Source: Orychophragmus violaceus (lineage: Eukaryota; Streptophyta; Magnoliopsida; Brassicales; Brassicaceae). Taken from it: a stretch of DNA of 64,000 nucleotides. Location: contig CM058232.1 in NCBI GenBank assembly GCA_030180135.1, forward strand, positions 58,053,330 through 58,117,329. Reading direction: 5' to 3'. The notes beneath the pieces are model-generated. The model did not search any database. It was not told where the DNA came from and saw only the letters and a list, made by a program, of their open reading frames with translations. Below are positions 21,055 through 32,524 of this stretch, in pieces; position 1 is the first letter of the stretch, and each line of letters begins with the position of its first letter. The position numbers and the translations under genes were made by a program.

Positions 21055-22267
21055 TGATATATCATGGTTTTTACCCAGTTTAGACCATGATATAGTTGTG
21101 TTTTAGTGTCTTTTGTCTTTGGTTAGAGTCTTTTACAGGTTTAATCAAGTTTGGAGCTAATTGGAGATATTTGGAGCATTTTGGGACTTTTGGGACGTTT
21201 TGGCCGAGAGATTAACTCACTGTCCGATTTATTGATCATGCATCGACCGACACACCTTGTGCATCGGTCGACACACTAGCGAGATGGGCCGTACGCGTCG
21301 GTTTAACAAGTTATGAAGATTTGCAAAGAGGCCCAGAATAGTTCCAGTATTTACACAGAAGCCCCAGCCGAGATTTGGCCTATATAATAGAGTTTTTAGT
21401 GTTTTAATTAGATACGCTTTACATTACGCTTTGATACTAATAGCTAAGAGATTTTTAGAGCTTTTGGGGCTGATCTATTTCCTGTATTCACTTATTTTGG
21501 AGAAGATTTCGAACCCCTTTATCTATTTAATTTCTTATATGCAATCTATTATTTCTTTGATTATGTTTTCATTAATCATGTCTGAGTAGATTCATAGTTG
21601 AGTTTAGGGTTTTTCACATAGGATTTCATGACTTGCTAGACTTGTTCAAATTCAGTTAAGGATTCATAACTATATCTGTTCTTCAATTTAATTGTGCTTA
21701 AAGCTAGTTCTAACCTGATCAATTAGAATCTAGATCTTAGGTTGCTAAATACGTCACGGAAGTGGGGTTTAGGAATCTGAACTAATTAAATTGGGCAATT
21801 AAACTTTGCGCAAACGGAAGTTTGGTTTAGGATAATTGTGAACATATCAAACTTGGGATTAATGCTAGTTTAATCTGTTAGTTCTCGCAAACGAAAGTTT
21901 GGTTTGCTGCACTTAGACTTAGAGAATTATCGCAAAGGAATTTGGTTAATTCTATATCTGTGTTTTGAGTTCTAGAACTGTGCTTAATTAGATCCTTGCT
22001 GAATGAACTGTCTGCTTGTCTGATTTCCTGAGAATACCCTAGGCTTGACGCTTTTAGTTTATTGCTTCACAACCGTTAATCTCTGCTACTGTTTACTTTC
22101 TTTCTTCGCAATTTATTTACTTCACCATCTGCTTATTTCTAGTATTAATCTCTACGTTTCTGTTTCTATTGAGACCAAGTGTCCCTGTGGATTCGATAGC
22201 CCTATATACTACTTTGACATTGCTGTTCACTTGCAGTTTAGAATAGGGTAAAACTTAGAACCTATCA
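21055..22267 (+). repeat. 3' LTR of the gag-only gypsy element
   Basis: It is 1213 bp, the same length as the 5' LTR. By eye it differs at about three positions: near 21121 (GGTTAGAG versus GTTTAGAG), 22101 (TTTCTTTC versus TTTCTTGC) and 22185 (GTCCCTGT versus GTCCATGT). The following ACTAT is the second copy of the target-site duplication. Confidence 0.9.
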
Positions 22268-22272
22268 ACTAT

Positions 22273-23264
22273 ACAAAATAATCGGAATTTTTTCAAGCAA
22301 TACAAAACCATCTTAGACAGCTTCTGCAAAGCTGGTGTGGGACACTTTCTTCCGACAAGGTCTGCTTGACCTTTTCGCGTCAATCGGCATGATGTTTGCT
22401 CACCGCTCAGCTACTCGGAAGTTCAGACCATCCTAGCAGGCTCGACCAACTCTCATGACCAAACCCCGCTCGAAAAACCCGAGTGGGCGTGCTCCAAAAA
22501 TCCGAGCAGATATGTCCGTACAATCCAAAAAACTTGCTAGGACAACCAGCACAATGTCCTTATCAAACCCATCACATCCATAAACAAGACCGGGTCACGA
22601 TTCAACACAGTTTCTCGATTGTTCGCTCAACTCGAATTTGGAAGAAGCGGCAAAAGAGAAAACAATGGATTTCCAAACATCCGAGGATGAGTCTTAAAAC
22701 TTAGAACAAAAAAAATTCATACAAATCATCCAATTCGTAGGTCGGAATGACTAACCATTCCGAAGAAAAGGTTAAACAGCATAAAAACGATAACACAAAT
22801 ACAATCAATAAACCCATCACTTAGGCATTGAAGCCATATGTATCGATTATGCCGACTGACGCCACATCGTCTTGAAATGATGTATCCCATTGCGATGGAC
22901 CGGCGAAATCTCCCGAGAATGGAGAAATATCGAAACAAACCCTTGGGTTCGTCACCAGCCCATGATACTAGAGGACATCGCTCGCCTCTAGACGATTCCT
23001 TTTTGACTTCAGTTCCACCTCCTCGGACTCAAACGTTGGAGGATCTTTCGCCTTCAGATCGGCAATCATGTCGAGGTTACACCTCGTTTCGAGATACCAG
23101 CTTTGCACGGAGTTTAGGAATGCGGGATATAATCTTATCGAACATCCTTCTCTTTCCTTTCTAATTCGCTTCCCTTAGAGCTGCTTCGCGGGAGAAATAT
23201 TGCTCCGCGAGTTGAATCCTCAAGGCCTCGACTTCATCAAGAGCTTGCGCTTTTCATTCCCAAA
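22273..23264. other. Internal DNA of the old gypsy element, no gene seen
   Basis: This continues the old element after the nested insertion. It contains GCTCGG / CCGAGCAG-type words near 22420-22520 like those at 14.0 and 25.8 kb. Short open frames at 22483-22704 and 22838-23164 show no domain. The right part may be the decayed C-terminal end of the antisense ORF that follows. Confidence 0.45.
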
Positions 23265-25184
23265 CTACAGCATCGCCACCTCGAATTCGGCCCTTTTTGA
23301 TTTGAGCGATGTTTTCAATGTAGCACCATAATCTTCTAACCTTGCGTTATCGATAGATTGTCGAGCAAGTAGGCTCTTAGATTTTTGGATCTTCCTCACG
23401 GATTTGGAAGCATGCTTGTTAAATGATGCCCAAGCCCGCAACAAGAAAGAAAATTGACAAGTCAGACCGGTTAGGTAGCGAAAAGAAAAGAATTGCACTG
23501 ATCAAAAGAAGAATATTATAACCTTCAAAAAATCAAGTCCCGCATTAGTAAGTGAATTTCCGTAGACCATCTCCTTGTATCTTACATGGTCGTCGCCAGA
23601 ATGACGCACACCTGCGCAAAATTTTTCCACTTCAGAGGCGTTAGAATACAAACAACCGCCCTCAGTCGGGTAAAAAAAAACCGCCTCCGAGTCAGGCTAA
23701 GGAGCTTCGGCATCTTTTCCATGTCTCTTCTTTCGTTTCCGTCACAACTTAGGTGAGATGATATGATCCATCAACCCCTCGACTTGTCCTTGGGGAACTC
23801 GAGGGATGGCCATATTTTGGCTAACTTCAATGCCATCAGCGGCAACAAAAATGTTTTCACCAAGCATCGGATCTTGTCTGTTCCATTAGTCATCCTCGTT
23901 TTAATCAAACTCGAGAAATTCTGCTCCGCTGTCGAGCCACGAAGTGATCACGTCAGACGCTCGCATCCGTTCCTCCTCACTTCGCCTCTCCTCTTCATCT
24001 GCCCGCTGCTCAACCCTTGCTGCTTAACTCGTAGTATACATTCACCTCGCTTGAGAAACTCTCTTATAAGAAAAATTCTCGTTCCAATCCATCTCTTCGG
24101 CTTGCAATTTCCCAATAACCTCGATCAAATCCGATGGATCACGATAAAACGAGATCTGGTTCTGCAAGAAATAAAAATAAAAGAAAGATTTAAGGTTCGG
24201 CAAGCGACCGACAATAACAGTCCAAAGCCAAATAACTGAATCGGCTACCAAATGTTCCCCACTTAGACTTCATAAACAAGACCCAATCCTTTTCAACAGA
24301 TTCCTCGTCAATCAAGACGTAAAAAAGGTTATTCTTCCACTGAGGATCCTTTCTTTCAAAACTCGTGATGATAGTTTGATGCGGACGGGGTGTAATAATG
24401 CTTGGGACCACCTTTTACGATCGGAACCACTGTCGACATGTTCCGAAGATGTAGTACCTGGAGCTCAATGCCACACTAGAAATTTCAAACCAACAGTCGG
24501 ATCAAGTGTCACAAGCCTCGAGGAAAAAGTTGCGTGAGAGCTAGTCCGTAACATACATAGCGGATTATCAACCCATGAAACAGAAACCACAAGCAACATG
24601 ATTCAAATAAATATTCATATACGGAGAAATAACCGGCCGACGGGGAATCGACTCGGTCATTGGTCGACGGAATCACAAACATCACGGCTTCTGAAATTAC
24701 GAACTTATGCCAAAGTTTCTCGACTGACTTCCTCGTGGATAAGATTGAACCAAAAGGATTGGGAACTGGCTTCGGCCCTTTCTTCTTGCGCCGAACCGCC
24801 TTCCACTTCAGATGAGGATCACGCCAATAACGTATGCCTTCTTCCTGGCTGATCGGAACATCCTCAAACTCTTTTTTTAATCGAGAGCTCGTACGCAACA
24901 GTAGGAAAGTGCTCTCCATCAAAACGGACGTCATTGTCCCCGCCGAGCTGATCATTGCTCGGAAACGGGACGTTTTCTGTAAAACGATTCACCCGTAAAC
25001 GCTCTCGAAGAACAAGGCTGATCGGCAGAAGGGATGGTTTGCCGCCATATTTTAGAAGATCCTTCTTCGAAAGAAAAATCATTGCATCCGAGCCATGAAC
25101 GAGACTAGTCGTACCACTAGATCCCTCCATTGAAAAACGCAACGAAGCAAAAATGTAAACTTGGAGGAGGACCGAAGGTTCCAA
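23265..25184 (-). pseudogene. Antisense extra ORF of the old gypsy element (putative gypsy-type transposon domain)
   Basis: On the minus strand the frame starts at 25184 (a second Met lies near 25130, MEGSSGTTS) and runs to 24864. It continues after a frameshift at 24955-24509 with STNDRVDSPSAGYFSVYEY and ALTQLFPRGL. That pattern recalls the plant domain named putative gypsy type transposon (PF04195). Further blocks at 24411-24190 (FYVLIDEE, WVLFMKSKWGTF) and a charged, coil-like segment at 23498-23265 complete it. It points opposite to gag and lies between pol and the 3' LTR, the position known for antisense extra ORFs in Tat-lineage elements. Its function is not established. It is broken by several frameshifts and stops. 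Confidence 0.6.
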
Positions 25185-25249
25185 ATTTCACTAAAAATTT
25201 CAAGAATGCTCAAGAACGAGGAGGAAGTTTGGGCAAAGCACAAAAAACT

Positions 25250-26027
25250 AGAGAGAAGCTAGAGAGAGAAGTTACCTTAGAATTTTTGTGTGTGGTGAAT
25301 GTGTGAAGAGTGAAGTGAAGAATGGGGAAGTACGTATAGATTTTACAAAGGAATGGAACCTTAATCATGATTACACATGATTATCCTAGCATAAGCATGC
25401 TTAGGCTTCCACCTAGCATAAGCATGCTTAGGCTAATCCGGACAAGCTTCCGTTATGACTAAACAGTCATTGAAAAAAAGAACGTCTAGACTAGAAAATT
25501 ATTAACAATTGTTTTCGCCTCGGCTACTTAAAGCTCGCCAACATCACACTCGAGTCTTACGAGCTGCAGGGTTAATTGTTGGGGTCAAAATCCCCTTCGA
25601 CGAAATCAATAGTCGAATACAGATTAAGAAAGTGGACATAGCCATTTTCTGCACAAACAATGCTTCGTATGGACGATGTTTTGTATGAATGACGTTTTGT
25701 AAATAACGTACGAAAACACATAGCCGAACTTCCGAGAAACCAAAACTGCTCGGATGGATCACTCAGACATGCATATCACTCGACATAATCTATGGACAAG
25801 AACATACGCTCGGATAACCTGCTTGGACGATCCAAACATGGAAATCTGCTCGGATTATTCGAGCAGAGCAACCTGCTCAGACTGTCCAAGGCTGCTCATA
25901 AAATCGGAGCACGATGCACTACTTGGAAAACCCGAGCAGGATGCAATGCCCAGAAAATCCGAGCAGGATGCACTACTCGGACATTCCGAGTAGGAACCAC
26001 TGCTCAGACATTCCGAATAGGAACCAC
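25250..26027 (+). repeat. Left part of the LTR-like end of the old gypsy element
   Basis: The start is approximate. It contains a duplicated word with AGCATAAGCATGCTTAGGCT (25388-25431) and, from about 25740, degenerate copies of a roughly 30-bp word of the form CTCGGACATTCCGAGTAGGA. The repeat block is cut at 26027 by copia element B and resumes at 33173. No gene is seen; open frames here come from the repeats. Confidence 0.5.
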
Positions 26028-26675
26028 TGTAGGATTATTTGTGTTAATGGTGTAATTATCAGGTTACAACCTAGCACATAACCAACTAGGATCTAGGTGA
26101 TTTGCAGATGAATCATAAACAGATCAGGATGATTACCTTATGATTGCAGCGGATTGATCAAGGGAATATCGAGATCTGCAAGAGCTGATGATTACCGGCT
26201 CCTCCTAGGTATCCACACGCTTACAAGCTACGGATCAGGCTGCTAGACCAAGCTCGGAATCAACAGAGAGAGAGAGGACGGCTGCTCATCACGATCGCAG
26301 ATGAGAATTAATTACCCTAAGTTGCGCCTCCCTCTGCCTTATATGGGCCCAAGTTATTAAACTAATGGCCTATTAGGCTTTTGGGCCCAAGACACAAATC
26401 AGACAAAAGCCTGTATTTTGTCTGGCCCAATTCTCTGTACCAATACAGTAAATGCCTTTGCATCTTACCGTATTAATTCCATTTTAACTTTCCCGTTAAC
26501 TATGGTGTGTGACCCTTAGGGATCATACAATACTGGTAATAAGTCCTAAACTTATAGATCATGAGCGGGCTCTAGCAAGTCATCATGATCACCCAGTATT
26601 TATGACTTATGTCTGATCTCGACACTTATCATACTTTCTAGAGATAGTACGGTAGATTTCAGGACATTCCCAACA
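26028..26675 (-). repeat. 3' LTR of copia element B
   Basis: On the minus strand it runs TGTTGGGAATG to AATCCTACA. A polypurine tract (AAGTGGGAG on the minus strand) lies immediately outside at 26676-26690. It contains GGGCCCA words and a TATAAG motif near 26338-26344 on the minus strand. It is related to the LTRs of A and C in its first half only. Confidence 0.88.
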
Positions 26676-27530
26676 ATCTCCCACTTGTACTGGAATCCTA
26701 CATTCCCTAATCCTTTTGTCTCAATATCTCAATCTGGCATAAGGCAAGATGCGTGTCATCCTTATATAGCCAGACCATGTTTATCGGAACAGATTTGATA
26801 CTGACAATGCAAACGACTTGGGCAAGTCCGTTTGGGAGTGGCCACTCTCTTACCAGCTATCAAGTCTCCGATTGGCCTAGAGATATTACCTCCGTTAAAC
26901 GGCAGGGACAAATCCCATCTTGTTCCATCACTATGAACTACACACTTTATAATACACCCAACCAAGGTCCTTATAGCTCCCAGTTACGAAACAGCGTTAG
27001 ACAATGATCAAAGCGCATCACTCCATGTGCAGCCACATGCATGCGAACTCAGGTCTAAGGACTATACTCTATAGTCGTATATGAGAACCTCTTATGACAC
27101 AGATATTAATATCTTGTAGAGTTCTCATCAGCGGGCCATGTCCGGTCATATGCTCCCCTACATATACCTATGTGTCGACTTTGATGCCGCGCATCTATGA
27201 CCCCTCGAAACTTGGTCATAAGTCTCAACACAATCTAGTCTCAAGTGGTTGTTGGTGTTCCAATTTCAACAACCTTCGACTATGGACACTATGATTTATG
27301 TCATTTCGTTAAATATGGGGTTTCAGGATCAAGTCTACTCATGTACTTCGATGGCCCATATATAATGACATGAATCATTTTGGAACGATTATTTATATCA
27401 CAGTTAAAATAATCCAGAAATCATAAATTTCATAAACATAAAATATTATGTTTACATGAACCTTTCAAAACAACTAAATAAAACCCTTTACAAACTCCCA
27501 CTGAAATTAAGACTACATCTTAATTTCACT
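26676..27530 (-). other. 3' untranslated region of copia element B
   Basis: It is homologous to 1021-1894 and 59722-60574. The strand opposite to the element is open at 26753-27007, but its frame does not match the 80-codon antisense frame seen in A, C and D, so that frame is not kept here. The block CCTCCGTTAAACGGCAGG replaces a sequence strictly shared by A, C and D. Confidence 0.65.
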
Positions 27531-30013
27531 TATCCTACAGCTACAGTCCGCGACTCGTGCTTAGGCCTAAGGAGTGGCTTCGTTAATAGATTAGCAACAT
27601 TCTCATTCGTTGAAACTTGCTGATCTACTTAACACCTCTGTCATTTATCTCACGGAATAGGTTATACCTACCCTCAATGTGTTTGGATCTCAGATGTGCA
27701 GTTAGCCACATCAAGTTCAGTGATGAACTTTTCTATCCAAACAACCTCTTTCGCCGCTACCCAAGCTGCGAAATGTTCAGCTTAAGTCATGGAGTCAGCA
27801 ACAGTGCCTTGCACCGCCAGACAGACACAAGATATAACCGGACTGTGACCGGAAATCATCTTTGTCTGTTGGAAACTTGCCTTTCAGACTCTATCGACTT
27901 GTAGCACCTCACTTTCTCCGTAAATCAAGAACTTATCCTAAGTATTTTTCAAATACTTGAGGATATTCATTACGTCTATCCAGTGTTTCTTTGCTGGATT
28001 TGACTGGTCTTTACTTGTCTTGCTTAACATTAAAGCAACATCAAAACAAGTACGTGTCATGGCATACATGATAGATCCAATTGCCGACGCATATGGAATC
28101 TCCACCATGCATTCAAGCTCAGCAGATATCGTAGGATACTGCTTCTTGCTTAACGTAATGCCATGTGACATTGGCATAAAACCCTTCTTGGAATGCTGAA
28201 AACGTGTAGGACTTTGTCAATATAAGAATCCTAACTTTGTCCTACCAGCTATTTTGGATCTCTATCTTTAGATCCAAAATCCAAGAACATACGTGGCTTT
28301 ACCCATGTCAATCATAAAAACAACTCCCAAGCCAGTCCTTTACCGACTGCAGCATTGGAACGTTATTTCCGAGAATCAGTATGTCATCGACATACACTAT
28401 GAGAAATGCAACATTGCTCCCACTTATCTAATAGTAAACGCATAGTTCCACTTCGTTCCTGTTCAAGTCAAAACCTTGACTACTTCAACATAACGAAGAT
28501 TCCAACTCCGATATGTTTGCTTCCATCCATGAATGGATCGATGAAGCTAACTTACACACAGTATAATTTTTCGGAGTCCGGGCTCACTTTCGCTTCTGTG
28601 AATTTCGCAGGTTCGTCACTTTCAATGATCATCAGATAATGGCAACTAATCACGAGAAATCACTCTCGGATTAGTGACGGATTCATTCAGATCTGCGAAC
28701 TTCAGGCTCTACAGGTGTAGATTCTACAGAAATCTGTAAATCCATCCGCTGCTCTCCCTCAACAGGTTGAGCAGCCTCCTGTATTTCTCGAATTTCTTCG
28801 AGTTATACTTTTACTCCCACTGTTCTTCTTGGAAAGCAACTTCCCTTTTAGAAAACAGAATTCCGAACAACCTAACTTCGTTTTCGGAATGGACGTAAAA
28901 GTAACAAGCCTTGGTTTCCCTAGGACAACCAGCGAAGTAGCACAACCACAAATACTCAGTAAAGACGAATTTGGATCATTTCCAGTCCACATTTAAGTGG
29001 TGTCTTTCAACTGATATTGGTAGAACTATTTCAGCGTAAACTTAGATATTTCTAGAGCGTTATTCTTAAAGAATATCATGGAAGATTCGTGTGACTCATC
29101 TTTAATCATTTCTAATAAGATCTGATTCATTCTCACAGAAACACCTCTAGGTTTTCAGGAGAAATGAGTTGTGAAATGACTTCACACTCATTCAGATGAT
29201 CACACCATCAATGACTTAAGTATTCTCAGTCGTGATCTAATCCAGAGTCTCAATACTTCTGTCACTCAGGTTCTATACCTCATTCTGGAACTCTTTCGAC
29301 CATTTCAAAGAATTCCGACTCGTGTCTCATCAAATGAACACAGTCATACTCACTGAAGTAATCAGTAGAGACAATGAAGTACAGGAAATTTTTCTCTGGC
29401 ATTACTGCTCATCGGGCCACATACATGAGTATGTTCAAGGTCCAATAAGCCTTTGGGCTTTTCTCTAGCTCGGCTGAGATGGGCCCTTTGTCTTTTGGTC
29501 CAGTAAGCAGAATTCAAGTCTCATAAGATATCCAATCAAATGAGCCCAAAAGTATATAACTATGGGATTTCTGAATCCGACTCACTCTATGTGACCAAAA
29601 CATTTACGCCAAGAAAAATCAGGTTTAATTCATCAGATTTAAACCAATTCGGTATTTATGTTACATTTAGGCACTCTTTGGTTTAAGATATAAAACCCAT
29701 TCCTTGAATAGGGTGCTACAATTAATATTTCATTAAGATCAAAAGAACAAAACTTGTCTTTTATCAAAATGAAAAACATTCAAATTCTTACAAGAAAATG
29801 AAAGACAACTCTGCTTAAAGCAGGTACATTGTAGCAATTACTTAATACAAAACCAAGCCTCAAAGGCATCTACAAGTGAAAACCCTACGGCTGAGGCAGC
29901 ATCCATAGCTCCTTCCAGACTCGCAGTTCCACTTGTCCTTCCTTCAACGTTCTACTGTTGCTTAGGCTCTGCATATTATAACAAATATCAGTGCCACAAC
30001 CAGTATCCAATAC
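27531..30013 (-). pseudogene. Decayed pol of copia element B
   Basis: Going left from 30013 it keeps, in broken frames, the protease (LDTGCGTDIC near 29950), a worn GAG-pre-integrase and integrase region (29.3-29.8 kb), RT with VYVDDIL (near 28385) and the RNase H part (27.6-28.2 kb). The clearest open piece is 28177-27938. A 1-base deletion near 28470 and a Tyr-to-TAA change at 28268-28270 match those of element A. The internal region is about 540 bp shorter than that of C. There is no coding capacity for polymerase or integrase. Confidence 0.8.
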
Positions 30014-30904
30014 CTACAAGGTAGAACTTGAAGTACCAACATGAATACCTGAGGAAGTAGTCTCATACATCAACTTCAACTCCTCATAATCTTCCATGAA
30101 TTTAATGCAATCTCTCTTCCAATGCCCAGTCTCTTTACAGTAGCAGCACTTACCAACGTAAGAGGTATCTGACTCGGGCTCAGAAGACACACGCTTGCCA
30201 TGATTCAAAATCTGGACAACTTTGTCTTCACCCTTGTCAGCACTAGGTTTAGTAAACCTACCCTTCTCCATTATGAGATTATACAGGGTACTCTTCACGT
30301 TTGGCTCAACTGTCTTGAGCATATCATGCAGTTCAGTCAGCGTCTTCGTTAAGCCTTTCTTGATGTAGTTCCTTTTGAACTTATCATAGCTTGACGGCAG
30401 TGACTGCAGAATGATCTCAGTTGCCAATTCTTGGCTAACTGGATAATCCAGTTTCCTCAGGTTATCAATGTAACCCATCATTTTACTGACATGAGGACTC
30501 ACTGGATGATCATTTGGTAGCTTGCAGCTAGTGAGAGACTTAACCAACTGGTATCTCTCCACTCTTACCTGCTCCTGAAATTTCAATTTCAGGCTGCTGA
30601 TCATCTCTATTGGCGACTCCATGTTCTCATATTGCTTCAGCAAATCTGAGTCCATGGTAGCAAATATCAGACCACGCACATCTACCGCATCATTATAATG
30701 CTTATTCCAAGCATCATATACTGCATGAGAGGCATTGGACCCGATCCTCACGGGGAGAGCTCTCTCAAGGACATAGTCCTTTCTCTCCTGCCTGAGGACT
30801 AGCCTCAGGTTCCGCGACCAAGTCAAGAAATTTGATCCGTTCAGTTTGTCCATCTCAAGGACAGACCGGATCGAGAAAGTGTTTTGATTGTTTGTGCTAG
30901 TCAT
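30014..30904 (-). CDS. Gag protein of copia element B, open
   Basis: It encodes 296 residues. The N-terminal two thirds are a copia gag (UBN2-type) domain starting TFSIRSVLEMDKLNGSNF and continuing LTWSRNLRLVLRQE; near the C-terminus lies a zinc knuckle CCYCKETGHWKRDC (CX2CX4HX4C). It is alignable over its length with the gag part of element C but clearly diverged (roughly half the residues, by eye), without a frameshift. In C the frame runs on into protease; here it ends with TSSSTL and a stop just after the knuckle. An open, diverged gag next to a ruined pol suggests purifying selection on gag alone. Confidence 0.85.
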   Translation of the reverse strand: MTSTNNQNTFSIRSVLEMDKLNGSNFLTWSRNLRLVLRQERKDYVLERALPVRIGSNASHAVYDAWNKHYNDAVDVRGLIFATMDSDLLKQYENMESPIEMISSLKLKFQEQVRVERYQLVKSLTSCKLPNDHPVSPHVSKMMGYIDNLRKLDYPVSQELATEIILQSLPSSYDKFKRNYIKKGLTKTLTELHDMLKTVEPNVKSTLYNLIMEKGRFTKPSADKGEDKVVQILNHGKRVSSEPESDTSYVGKCCYCKETGHWKRDCIKFMEDYEELKLMYETTSSGIHVGTSSSTL

Positions 30905-32511
30905 AACTGAAATTTAGAGATAAATAGAGTTTTAGTTATTTAGTTCATAAAAGAGTAATCTTAATAACTTATAAGAAAACTCGCATTGCATTCAAAATTT
31001 CTTTGTTTAACCTCATAAGAATGCAATGATTCTGAGACCCATGTTCGGCTAAATCCAAAGTGGGCCACTGGCCGTCACCCAGAAGTAGCTTTACTTGGTA
31101 AGCATACACACAGCTAGTTATGTCCAATAACTCTCGGTTGTGAATTGGGCCCAAGGCCCAATACACCAGATGTCTCAAGGCCCGGGACTCCCGATGGCCC
31201 AGTCAAGGAAACCAATCTCTTACAGCCAAATAATCACTAAAGTCTGGGACTCCCAATGAAATTAGTGACTATATACTACTTTACTTACGCAAAAACAGAC
31301 ACCTCACACTGTAAGCCATATCTGTAATTGAATAAGCGTTAAGTAGCTGACAAGATTGGGCAAGACATCCAAGCTTGATATTGGTTTTGAGGATTTTAGG
31401 TTTTATTTCCAAAAATAGAAGATTACTATTTTGGGAAACTTTCTTATTTTAGAAACTTTCTAAATTTAGAAACATGCTAAAAATAGAAATTTCTAATTTA
31501 ATATTTTATTAAAGTTTTCGGTTGGGTCACAAATTATAGGACCAATTCTTGGCCCAAGACCACAGAATTTCAATTGGCCCAATAATTTGACATAACCGAG
31601 TCGGTTCATTAATTCTGGTCCAAGACCAAATTAACTACTAAATCCAACTGGTTATTTACTAAACCAGACCAGCTCTAAATTATTTGGTCCAACCAAATCA
31701 AACTTAGACCAGCCTTCGGTTTAGGTTAAAATTCAATTTTTGAATTTAAATCCGGTTTAACCAGAAACTAAATAATACCAATTGTATTAAATAATTTCCA
31801 GCAAACCGCGATCTGGGTTAACCGCTTAAACCATAATTATAACAAAATCGATTGTTATATTAATTATCAATCGATTTTGACTTATATCAGTTCGACAATC
31901 GACTCATTAACAAACCTTGTTAACAAACGAATTCTTATTAACATTAAAGCAAAGTCAAACACGTTTTTGACATTACTCAAAGACAAACGATATTGACCTT
32001 GTCCAAATTAATAATCGATTCAGAACATTGAAGACAAACACGTTTTTGACCTTTACCAAATTTAATTTGATAAATCCATTATCGTTTCACTAAGTCAACA
32101 GACACAAAAGGACAAAAACGATCCAAGCAATACAATCGTGATATCAATTAATTAACAAAGCCGCAAAACAATCGTGATATCAATTAATTAACAAAGCCGA
32201 TTCACACGAGCCGATTCTTTAATCAAACAAACGAATCACTTACTCGATTAATTTATTTATTCAAGCGATCATGTCAACAAGCGATCATGATCACATTAGC
32301 CAATTAACTCACGCGTTCAATTAATTCAACAAGTGATATGACATTCACTAAAGACAAAGTCATCCAATTAACTTGAAAGCGTGATTCATCTAAAGTCAAC
32401 AACACGTTTTGACTTTTCAAATTGAAAGCGATCATTGGATCGATTCATACGATCACTTATAATCAAAATCGATTCATTCAAAGATCCAAAAGCAAAAACC
32501 TAATGACCTAG
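30905..32511 (-). other. 5' leader of copia element B with short repeats
   Basis: A 1.6-kb leader separates the primer-binding site from gag, as in element C. It contains three ACACGTTTTTGAC-like words (31959-31971, 32038-32050, 32401-32413), a 32-bp exact duplication at 36-bp spacing (32132-32163 and 32168-32199), and several ATCGATTC and GCGATCATGATCAC words. An open frame at 31178-30969 shows no motif. The GGGACTCCC words near 31185 and 31245 also occur in the leader of C. Confidence 0.65.
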
Positions 32512-32523
32512 GCTCTGATACCA
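32512..32523 (-). promoter_or_regulatory. Primer-binding site of copia element B
   Basis: The minus strand reads TGGTATCAGAGC one base inside the 5' LTR. This is the usual plant copia primer-binding site complementary to initiator tRNA-Met. Confidence 0.85.
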
Positions 32524-32524
32524 C

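Larger units (their letters stand above)
15557..22267 (+). mobile_element. Young gag-only Athila-type gypsy element (TR-GAG type)
   Basis: It is a complete LTR element of 6711 bp: two LTRs of 1213 bp, a primer-binding site, one long gag-protease ORF and a polypurine tract, bounded by the duplicated target ACTAT (15552-15556 and 22268-22272). By eye the two LTRs differ at about three positions, so the insertion is recent. No reverse transcriptase, RNase H or integrase is present. This matches the class described in plants as terminal-repeat retrotransposons with a GAG domain. It must borrow polymerase and integrase from a related autonomous element. It sits inside the 3' region of the old gypsy element. 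Confidence 0.9.
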
